From assembly GCA_019915015.1 (NCBI GenBank), contig JAHBBC010000048.1, positions 62,001 to 126,000 of the forward strand: a stretch of 64,000 nt of DNA, written 5' to 3'. Source of the stretch: Auriscalpium vulgare (taxonomy: Eukaryota > Basidiomycota > Agaricomycetes > Russulales > Auriscalpiaceae). The notes below the pieces were generated by a model. That model had not been told where the DNA came from. It was given only the letters and a program-made list of their open reading frames with translations, and made no database searches. A program made the translations under genes and the position numbers. Of the stretch, positions 52,315 through 61,327 are shown piece by piece (the first letter of the stretch is position 1; each line of letters opens with the position of its first letter).

Positions 52315-52658
52315 ATGCCGCACAACACCCTCTCCCTCGTCATGCTCGAGATCAACCTTGAATCTCAGGGGACCTTAGTGCGTATCCAATCATTGTGACG
52401 GCCACGCTCTCCCTCCCTTATATGCTTGCTTGCCTAGGTCGTTGACGTCCGCATCGCTCCCAATGGCGAGAGGTCGTGCACGTCCTTCTCCATCCCTGCG
52501 CCAAACCCTCCACCTGCGCGGCCTTCCGGCCCCCCGTTGTTCGTACTCTTGCTCTGAAGCTCAAATTAGGAGACCAGGCAAATGATAAGTCGCGTGTCAC
52601 GCTCGATGAGGCTGTTGCCCTCATCAATGGCGTCACGGCTGTCTACGGCAGAGAGTAG
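52315..52658 (+). pseudogene. Small two-exon gene L, probably frameshifted
   Basis: Exon 52315-52377 (MPHNTLSLVMLEINLESQ), intron 52378-52437 (GTGCGT..GCCTAG), then VVDVRIAPNGE.. to a stop at 52557. One frame over, RTLALKLKLGDQANDKSRVT.. runs to a stop at 52658 and looks like the genuine tail, so a one-base change near the C-run at 52530 is likely. Resembles gene K in layout. No family recognised. Confidence 0.3.
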
Positions 52659-52912
52659 GGCATGGAGCGGGTTCACACACTAGGGTGCGTATTGTCTGCT
52701 TGCCCTCTGTTGCGCATGCTGACCGGCGATGGCTTTTGGCAGGTGAACGACTCCCTTACCATAATAAACTCGACCCGCATGCATCGTAGTCGTGTATTGT
52801 TAGCTCATCGCCTTGAATGAATCATTTCTTGTGCCCTGCCTTGTTCGCTGCTCTCTGCTGTGATTGCATGTGACTCCGCGCGACGTGCTCTCTCTTTATC
52901 TCGAGATGACAG

Positions 52913-55315
52913 CTAGTATATTGTAATGTAGGTATGCCTGTCTACAAACGACGACACATAGAAACTATCGCACTGGTCTAGCACATCGGCAGATGTCCAA
53001 TGACGTGGTGCGACTGCCCCAAAGCGAGGCAGAAGGTGTACGCTGCGCCGAATGTCGTTTACTGCAACCACAGCCGACTGCCTCACACCCCCAGCTCGGT
53101 ACGATCGTTTGACGCGGTACATGAGGTGGTCCGGTTCGGCAACGCCTGTGAACGGCGAAAACCACTCCACAAATGCCAGATACTTGGGCCCGTCATATTG
53201 CACAGGGAATACAGCCTGTCTAGCCTTCACCGCGAGGCTGAAGATAACACGGAGCTGTGCAACGCGGTACCCTGCATTGCATGCGAGTCAGCCGATGAAT
53301 CGCACAATATACAAACCAGCACACCTTGAACGCCCTCGTCTTCACCGTCTCCCGTGTCCACCAGCACCGTGTCGAAGTGGCCCGGCGTGGCGCGGCCCCT
53401 GGAGATGTACGATGGACGGGCGAGGGCGGCGTCTCGAGTGTCCAAGGCGCCTTCTATAGCTTGAGGATCAGCCAGCCAAAATTTGATGTTGTTGTACGTT
53501 GCGACGGATCGAAGGGGGAGGTGAAGGCCGGTGGCGAGCTGAGCGATCTGGGCATCTGTGTAGTTCGGATTACGCACTTGCAGGATATACTGTGCCAGAG
53601 CGAACTCGAAATCGGCGGCCCCGTGTCGGTTTGCCAGTTGCGCGAACGACACAGACTTGGCGCTGGGATTGCGGGCGATGTGAATGCGAGGATGGTATGG
53701 CGCGGCGGCGGGAACAGGAGCCGGCAGGGCATTGTTGGCGACTCGCCACTGAACGAATCTTGCATGGCGAAGAACCTGTTCGCGGCGCACGAGCCATTTG
53801 GTCATTTGAGGATAAACATCCTTGTGGTTTGATGCCCGATACGCGTTCTTCGCAAGGTCGATATGGAGGCGCTCAGTCGCTTCCGTGTTGCAGTTGTCTG
53901 TCGTGCCGATGAGCTGGATAGATTTGACGTAGTGTAAGAGACCATGGAGCTTGGGAAAGTTGAACCCCTCCCGGATGCCGAGCTGTTCAAATATGTGCTT
54001 GCTGGCGTGAAAGCGCTTGAGAGCCTTGGTAAGATACTGAAGCGTCGCGTCGCTGTGGGAGGGATATTGCGCAAGGTAGAGAAAATCAAGGAGGGCGCGG
54101 ACGGCGCGAACAACATGCGTGGGCGGCGTGCCGTCGGGGAGCGGGAGGTCGACGATGAGGCCGAGCAAGATGCGGGATATGTCTTTGTGTTCTTGGCCAG
54201 AAACGCGTGAAAGTATCGACAGACCGTGTTTGAAAATCCGCGTGTTGTAATTGGGAGGGAGTCGAGCGCATCGCGCATCAATCTCGGTCTCGCCAAAGGC
54301 GTCTGTGAGCCAGCTGATAAGGTGTTTGACCATGCCTTGATACAGTTGATGGAGGATGTCCGGAGTGATGGCGACGAACACGTTTGAGTATGGCAGATCC
54401 TGCCAGAACGGGCGGTGGATCGGCTTCAGCCCGACCTCCTGACACACTGCAATGTACTCCTCTGGCCCTCAATCTATTGCAGAGAGGGCCTCGCAAGCAG
54501 CCGAGATGCTACGAGGGGACGGAAGAGTTGGGGTGTACACGCCAAGCGCCTCGGGGAAGACCACACACTTTGGACACTCGCCTGATTTGACGCAAGCCAC
54601 GAGCACCTGCTCGGGGTAGTCGCCGATGAACACGGCGAAGATCGGATGGCAACGGCGTACAACGCCGTCGCCACTTGCCATGTTGAGGCCGTGAAGGGTG
54701 AAGGGCGTGGGGGATGGTCGACGAGACAATTTTGCGGACACAGGCGTGGAAGAGGTTTGCGACTGCGCGGCGCCGAGTCTCCTGGGACTTGATATGGGCA
54801 AGGCGAGCGGTGGGGAGATATCCGATGAGGATTTGCGCCTGTTTAGACGGCTTGCGACGGTTTTCTTTGGAGATGTTGCCAATCATGAGATACAGTGGGT
54901 ACGCCGACTTGTTGCGAAAGTCGGTTACTAGAGTCTTGTCGGATGACAGGATGAGCGGCACAACCGTTGCGCCGGGTGTCTTGCCTTCGAGTATTGTCTA
55001 AAATGTGCAGGATGTAAGCGGACCGTCGTTGAGAGCACACAACTGCAGTGACGCACCTGAATATGCCACCACCATTTCCCGGTATTCATCTGCCCATACA
55101 CACGTGCCCTCTCTCGTCCGTCCTCGTCAGCGTCTTCCTTGTCAGTGTTGCCGTTGTCGGCTGCTTCATAGTGGCGTTCGGGAGCAAAGGCCATCGTCAA
55201 AAGATACTCCGGGTTGCCGTAGAGACTTCGGATGCATTGGATGATATCCCGCGAATAGAGCTCGTAAGTCTCGCCGTCAACGGTTATCTCGTTGCGCTGG
55301 AATTCAGGGATGCTT
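52913..55315 (-). pseudogene. Plavaka-type transposase, 5'-truncated and decayed
   Basis: Segments (minus strand) 55315-55057, 54997-53325 and 53271-52913, introns 59 and 53 nt. Family motifs in order: APERHY, GKWWWHIQ, VPLILSSDKT, FRNKSAYPLYL, ANLFHACV, MASGDGVVRRC, AVFIGDYPEQ, ITPDILHQLYQG, ISRILLGLI, LDFLYLAQYPSHS, TEATERLHIDLAK, MTKWLVRREQVLRH, LAFVEWFSPF, IRRSVHLLPRFGAVAP and a normal C-terminus TYITIY. Damage: a frameshift near 54700-54716 (between ACVRKIV and MASGDG), an in-frame TGA at 54471-54469, and loss of the N-terminus where the tRNA-like repeat begins (55316). Confidence 0.8.
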
Positions 55316-55980
55316 GGTTACGATTACTCTTAATCGTTTCTTTCTTCCATCAGTCAGGCAAAAAAACGCACGCATCAGAAAGATCGCTTTAGGAAATATG
55401 TCCCAAAGTTCGGACCAAAGTCAAGTCGCGTCGTCCCACCTGCCTGATTGAGTAATTCTTCTGTAAGTAGCTTCTGCCCAATGCTTATTCACATGTTGTG
55501 CTTCAAAAGACACTCGTGTCTGCGAGTATTTTGTGTTTTGCAAGCTAACTAGAACAGATATGCATATGATTCGAATTGTTCTGTGATAAGAAAAAGAGGC
55601 CCCATAGTTGCCATTTTTGGTAAAATGTTCCCACGGATGGTGTAGAGAAAGATGACGTAGTTTTCGAGTGCATGCTGCCAATTGATCCGGTTTGCTACGT
55701 CATCTTTCTCTACTCCGGCTACTACGATACCCGGGCCCAATTGTTTTATTGTTAAAAATATGCATACAGGGGTAGATGAACCAACAGCACTAGTCAATAG
55801 CTTACATAATGTAGTTCAAGAGCGTTAACCACTACACCACAAGGCTATACATATATAGCACTTGCTTATAGTCTGTATCAACCTTCCATCTCACCCTGCC
55901 CTATAATACATTTTGCTCTTTCAATCAGTGTTTTCCCTGATACAATGCACACATATTATATATCATCAGAAAGCTACAAT
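55316..55980 (-). mobile_element. tRNA-like nonautonomous repeat, copy 4, inserted in Plavaka gene
   Basis: On the plus strand it starts TTACGATTACTCTTAATCG, the family's 3' end in reverse. The hairpin arms are AGAGAAAGATGACGTAG (about 55644-55720). The tRNA-like part (about 55850-55770, minus strand) has an A box TGGTGTAGTGG and a weakened B box. The upstream segment (CTGCCCTATAATACATTTTGC) is shared with the other copies. It interrupts the transposase frame at 55316; the missing 5' part of that gene is not found on its far side. Confidence 0.6.
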
Positions 55981-56120
55981 GAATGCACAGACAATGGTAA
56001 GAGTACTGGAGTCTGCAGGAATTGTGATGTATTAGCCAGTGCATATTTACCACCTGTGTGTAGACCCAGGTCTACCAAGTGCAGTCACGTGGCTGATGAT
56101 ACGCTCCGCTCCGCGCTGAT

Positions 56121-57400
56121 GGACATGACCAGGTAGTAGGGCGGAATGCGTAACGTAGCACCAATCCCTAGAGCGCTGCAGAGATGTCGATGTGTGTGCA
56201 AGCGAGCGTCAGGAGTCCCGGAGTAAGCGACGACCGTCTCCGATCAAGCGTACTGCGATCCAATCGAGAGCGCAGTGGCTACAAGGTGATCGATCGACTC
56301 TCCGACCGATCGGAAAGCAAGACTTCAATGTGCGACATCGGAAGGCTGCGACGCGACTGCGATCAAGGACTCGGGCAAAGGGCAACAACGATGGAACAAG
56401 ATGAGAGCGATAAGACGGGAGGCGAGAACTAAGGCTGAGGCGATGACTGAGGCTAAGGCGCGAGCGCAGTCAACCAATGTTGACCGCTATACGATACGAC
56501 GAAGACGAGAGTGCACGACTTGTGCTCGGAGCGATGAGGGGGGAATGTAACTTGCATTGCACAGAGTATCCGACGACTATTTATACGTTGCGACGAGTAC
56601 ATTGCGTGTCCGATTGAGTAAGTACGGAGGCATCGGAAAGACAAAAGAAATAATAGCGGTGTCGTATCAAATGGTGCGGACAATGTGCGAGAGTCATGCG
56701 ACGGTCAGACGACGAGGAGCGAGGCGGGGAACGGTGTCGAGCGAGCGATCAGCGCTGTCAAAGGACAAAGGAAGCGGCGCGGGAAACGATCTGCTCTGTC
56801 GTCGACTGTGGGAAACAGCATCGGGGAGTGCGGGAATAGACAAGGTGCGCCATATCGAGCACGATAACGGCGGTCCGATGACGAGGACACGAGGATGCGC
56901 CTTCCGATCGCGAATGTTCGGAAAGCGACGCTTCCGATTCGTGGCGTGGGTGGTCGGCGCGTCGATCGCAAGGCGTGCATGGAGTCGGATTGGAGACGCG
57001 TGTCACTAGGCGTTGGGATGTGTCGTAGGGGAGTCGTCAAGTCGAGGGCGCTGGGTCGGGGGACGTCGGAGCGATCGGGACAATGGTGCGGACAATGCGG
57101 TGGCGAACAATGGGTGACTGAGGTGGTAGTCGGATGGCGTGAGAGCACCGGCGTTGCGTAGCGCCGAGCGTGGCTGTCGTGCGACCGGGCGGTGCGCATC
57201 TGATGAAAATTGATGCGTTGTGATGGGCGAGCACAAGGGGCGCATGCGACGCCGCAAGAACGACAAGGCGAATGGCCCGCGGTGATGGGACCCGCCGCGC
57301 TACAGGCACCGAAACGGGCCGATCGCACCGCTACAGAACGACACACACCCCCGAGACGCCCATAGGGCGTTGAGGCAACCACACGACCACGATGCAAAAC
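56121..57400 (-). repeat. Reverse-oriented LTR remnant
   Basis: On the plus strand TGATGGACATGACC, then AGGTAGTAGGGCGG..CCTAGAGCGCTG, is the inverse of the 3' end of the solo LTR (13682 backwards). The minus strand has TATAAATA (56585-56578) and a C-run from 56543, spaced 35 nt as in the other LTRs. The 5' end of this LTR was not located; 57400 is a rough limit. The 314-codon minus frame over it (56705-57649) is low-complexity and not supported. Confidence 0.55.
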
Positions 57401-57743
57401 TCCGGAGGCAGGGCGACACAGCTGCGATAACAGACGGCGTAGGGGAAGCGTACCGTGGAGGGGGGCGAGACTTAGCGGGGCGCAAGTGCACGGGCCGTGG
57501 GAGAGCTGACGAAGCAGCGGTATATAGATGTGTTTCATACTCTTGTATAGACACTTTTTGGACCTTGGGCCTACACCCGAGACTACACCTTTCATTCCTG
57601 CTTCACAGAGAGCATCGCACGACGCGACACAGCCAGACCAGCCCGACACGATGACTTAAACCAGGAAGCCGTAGCGACATCCGGGTCGCGCCACCTTTGC
57701 GATACCACGGGCTACGCTGCCCCGACTCAACCACAGACTGGAG

Positions 57744-58134
57744 TGATACAGTGTGGTAGGTTTTATGGCTGACGTTTATATTCTAGGATAGCTACTCGGA
57801 CGGTACAAGCGCAGGGACACAGGTCGGACGGTCGGACGGCAAGGGCGACTCCGCGACTAGGACGGGCCAGCGGCGACAGATGGGAGGGTCGCACCGAATA
57901 GTGTGGGAGGAGACGCAACGTGCGACGGTCGGACGGGAGCGGAGAGAGAGAGAGAGAGGGAGAGGGACGCAGGACGAGGGCAGGACCCGCGGGGTCCTGG
58001 GTGGTTTGTTCGGAGCACGGTCGCGATCTTGGGTTTCTTCCTCCGACCCACTACCTCTTGGGCCAGCGGTTGGCTGCTCGCTCCCTCCATTTCTATCGAC
58101 GTTCCCGGGGCCTCCCCCAGGGTACATCTCATCA
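57744..58134 (+). repeat. LTR of second gypsy element, 5' end uncertain
   Basis: The 3' end (ATCTCATCA at 58134, then TTTG and the primer-binding site) is firm. The 5' end is a guess: TGATACAG at 57744 would give 391 bp. Another TGATACGC at 56097 would include the reverse LTR remnant. No second LTR is in the window to decide. Confidence 0.4.
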
Positions 58135-58138
58135 TTTG

Positions 58139-58157
58139 TGGAGCCCACCGCGAGGGG
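58139..58157 (+). promoter_or_regulatory. Primer-binding site
   Basis: TGGAGCCCACCGCGAGGGG, four bases after the LTR end; identical to the other two elements. Confidence 0.85.
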
Positions 58158-58183
58158 GCTAGTGTCAACCGCTCAGCAACCCA

Positions 58184-61100
58184 ATGGCACCAAAGGCGAG
58201 GGTTATCGTAGAGCCCACTCGACGCGCACCGCCCCGATCGGCCCCGTCGGAGTACTCGACTAGTCAGCGGGCGGAGTCCATGCCAGGACACCTCGCATCG
58301 TCGGAAGGTGGGGGGGCGTCGGACGAAGAGCGCGCGACTTTCAGCGCTGAAGGCGCCGAGGGCGACAACGAAAACGACGACGGCGAGGCATCGGGTGTGT
58401 CGGACGCAGCACCCGAGAACGACGGGGATGCTGCGGGCGAGGCTCCCGGCGATCAAAACGCGGAGGCAGGCCCTGTCCAATCGGAGGAGCTCCTGGACGT
58501 CAACGAAGCGTCAATCGAGTTGCTGACTGGCGGAGCGATGCGACAATGGTCGTCGCCGGAGCTTACCCCGTCGGAATCGGAGCCCGAAGTGGCTGCGCTG
58601 ATTGATGAGGACCGAGACGAGGCACAGGTGCCTTCCGACAGCGACCGCTTGGCTTCTGACCGCGGAAACGTCGGAACGCACGGAGGTTTATCAGGAGACG
58701 GGCGTGGAGCGGCCGCACAGGTTTCCCGACCAGTTTCTCCCACATCGCAATCCAGTACTCCGTTATCGCGTTTACCCCGTCGCACGGCCATGGCCACTCC
58801 GATGCCTACCCGTGGCGACCGCCAAGCCCCTAAGTTCGACAATCTTAAGCCGCGCGAGCTGCAACGCTATTTCGCGGAATTGAGGCACTTGTTCACGCGG
58901 GCGGGTATCGAGGACGGCCAGGACCAGGAGAAGAAGGAGCACGCCACGCGATACCTGGACGTCCTTACAGCAGACCAGTGGCAAAGCCGACCCCAGTACG
59001 CGGGCAATGCGACGTTCGAAGAGTTCGTGACCGCGATCATAGCGCTATACCCCGGAGCGGACGAGGAGCGCAAATACACGATGGGCGACCTCGATCAGCT
59101 CGTCGCCGAGACAGCCCGCCGAGGCATCACGACCATCGGCGACGTTGGGGAATACTATCGCGGTTTCTACGCGATCTCCCAGTTTCTTATAGGGCGGCAG
59201 CGGATCTCCGAGCGCGACCGCGACTACACTTTCTTGCGTGGATTTCAGAAGGGACTGCAAGATAGGATAGAGCAGCGGCTGCAGCTGAAGTATCCCGACC
59301 ACGATCGCGACGGCCCGTACCCGATGGACCAAATAGTGGAAGCGGCGCGGTACGTGCTGCACGGCACGTCGAGCACCCCGCGATTGGCAGGGCTCAGCGT
59401 CCCCGCGGGTCTGGCCGACTTGTCCCAACCCGTGGCCGTCAAGGCGGAAGAACCTGCGATCAAGGTCGAGCAGTTTGCCGCTCTGATGGAGAAGGCGGCC
59501 GAGCAGATCGCGAAAGCGTATAGCGCGGGGAGAGCCGATGCGATGGGGATGAGCAACGCAGGCCCGCAGCCGTCGGCGTACACGCGCGGGCCACCGGGCC
59601 CGATGATGGGGACGGCCGCTTGTTTTGATCGTCCTCGCCCGGCCCCGGGACAGGATGGCTCCAGGTGCTCGTTCTGCAACGGTCCCGAGCACTTCATCCG
59701 CGAATGCCTCGTCCTGCAAGACTACATAGCGACGGGGCGGGTGGTACGCAACGAGATGAACCAGGTGGTACTCAAGAGCGGCAGGCCAGTGCCATTCGGA
59801 CCAGGCCCGATTCAAGCGAGGGTAGACGAATATTATCGCACGGACCCGTCCGGGCTGCGCGCCGACGTCGCGGCCAGAGTCGCGGGCAACGCGACGGAAA
59901 CAATGATGTTGGCATCGACAGGCCCCATCGCTGTCACCGACTACCCACTCCGACCTGCGCGCGACCAGCCCGTCGCCGGGCTCATCCAGTTAATCCCGCC
60001 GTTGACGGACGACGAGCGACTCGAGGAGTTGCGTCAAGAGATGTCGGCGCTAACACTCATGAAGGAGCAGAGGAACGCCGGCCGGGCCCGAAGGGAGGCT
60101 GCGATTCGCAACGGAGAGTTACCGCCACCAATCGGTCCGCTGCCCGGGGAGAGAGTGCGATCCAAGAAGCTAGTCCCTGAGGTGGTGATATCCCCGTCGA
60201 AATTCACGGCAAAACGGCCGAAGGTTACGTTCGCGGTGCCCGAAGATCCAGAGGATGCGGAAGAAGCGAGGGAAGCGAGCGAGGGCGAACCGACAGTCGA
60301 GAAGGACCCCGACGAGATAGAGCCGGAACCCATCCATACTTTTGCCTCCATACCCGACGCAACCTACATACCCGTCGGGGACGCGTCCCGACCAGACAAG
60401 GGGAAGAAACCAGTCGCCGCCTATACCAAGGACACGCCCATCCATAGTGAAGAAGTCGCGAAGGAAGTCTACGGCCGCGCGATGGGGACTTCCGTCACTC
60501 TGACGCAGAGCGAGTTACTGTCGCTGGCGCCAGAAGTACGCTCCCAGTTGCAATACGCTATCACCCCGCGACGCATAGCGGCCCCGGTATTGTCCAGCGG
60601 GGACTCCCCAGTAGCGGTCCTGCACACGGCCGTAGCGGAAGGCGAAGAGCCTACCAAGGAGTGGTCGGACTTACCAGGCGACTTGTACGAGGAAGAGCGC
60701 GAGCAGGAGAGAGATCAAGCGCGGGGATACACCTCGCACATGCCGTCGTTGTTCTTGCAGGCCATACAGAGCCAGCCAGCGGTGCCGCCTCGCGGGTCGC
60801 TGGTGCTCTCCGACCCGATGCTGACGTTGATGAGTGCCTCGGCCGAGAAACCGGCCCCGCTGGTGGTCGCAAAGGAGTCATCGGCATTGCGAGCGGTCCT
60901 GCCCTTGGTGGATAACCAAGCGCACATTGAGGCCATCCTGGATCCAGGGTCGCAGGTCATCTCCATGTCCGAAGACGTTTGTCATTTTCTCGGCCTGGCA
61001 TACGATCCTGCGATCACACTGGACATGCTTTCCGCCAACGGCTCGATTGACAAATCCCTCGGACTAGCCCGCAACGTAGCGCTAAAGCTAGGCGACATTA

Positions 61101-61327
61101 CGCTCTACGTGCAGATACACGTCATACGTTCTCCGGCCTACGACATCCTGCTAGGGAGGCCCTTCGACGTCCTCACTGGGAGTATAGTCCGCAACTTTGT
61201 CAATGAGCGACAGACCATCACGATCACCGATCCCAACACTCGAGCGACGGCGACCGTCCCGACAGTAGAGCGAGGCTCGCGTCGCATCGTTCAGAGCGCC
61301 GGCGAGCGCAGGGATTTTCGGCTCTAG
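58184..61327 (+). CDS. gag: Gag-protease polyprotein of second gypsy element
   Basis: ATG at 58184, 27 bases after the primer-binding site; 1047 residues, TAG at 61325-61327. The first 200 residues are acidic and disordered. The capsid-like part spans about residues 205-400. The zinc knuckle CSFCNGPEHFIREC (CX2CX4HX4C) is at about 495. Protease with LDPGSQVISMSE lies at about 919 and ILLGRPFDVL at about 985. The same Pro is present in the active-site motif as in the first element, so this is a clade feature. The start codon is normal here, unlike in the first element. Confidence 0.9.
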   Translation: MAPKARVIVEPTRRAPPRSAPSEYSTSQRAESMPGHLASSEGGGASDEERATFSAEGAEGDNENDDGEASGVSDAAPENDGDAAGEAPGDQNAEAGPVQSEELLDVNEASIELLTGGAMRQWSSPELTPSESEPEVAALIDEDRDEAQVPSDSDRLASDRGNVGTHGGLSGDGRGAAAQVSRPVSPTSQSSTPLSRLPRRTAMATPMPTRGDRQAPKFDNLKPRELQRYFAELRHLFTRAGIEDGQDQEKKEHATRYLDVLTADQWQSRPQYAGNATFEEFVTAIIALYPGADEERKYTMGDLDQLVAETARRGITTIGDVGEYYRGFYAISQFLIGRQRISERDRDYTFLRGFQKGLQDRIEQRLQLKYPDHDRDGPYPMDQIVEAARYVLHGTSSTPRLAGLSVPAGLADLSQPVAVKAEEPAIKVEQFAALMEKAAEQIAKAYSAGRADAMGMSNAGPQPSAYTRGPPGPMMGTAACFDRPRPAPGQDGSRCSFCNGPEHFIRECLVLQDYIATGRVVRNEMNQVVLKSGRPVPFGPGPIQARVDEYYRTDPSGLRADVAARVAGNATETMMLASTGPIAVTDYPLRPARDQPVAGLIQLIPPLTDDERLEELRQEMSALTLMKEQRNAGRARREAAIRNGELPPPIGPLPGERVRSKKLVPEVVISPSKFTAKRPKVTFAVPEDPEDAEEAREASEGEPTVEKDPDEIEPEPIHTFASIPDATYIPVGDASRPDKGKKPVAAYTKDTPIHSEEVAKEVYGRAMGTSVTLTQSELLSLAPEVRSQLQYAITPRRIAAPVLSSGDSPVAVLHTAVAEGEEPTKEWSDLPGDLYEEEREQERDQARGYTSHMPSLFLQAIQSQPAVPPRGSLVLSDPMLTLMSASAEKPAPLVVAKESSALRAVLPLVDNQAHIEAILDPGSQVISMSEDVCHFLGLAYDPAITLDMLSANGSIDKSLGLARNVALKLGDITLYVQIHVIRSPAYDILLGRPFDVLTGSIVRNFVNERQTITITDPNTRATATVPTVERGSRRIVQSAGERRDFRL

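Noticed and set aside
56705..57649. 314-codon minus-strand frame
   Set aside because: Lies over reverse LTR sequence, low-complexity Ser/Arg/Pro composition, no motif.
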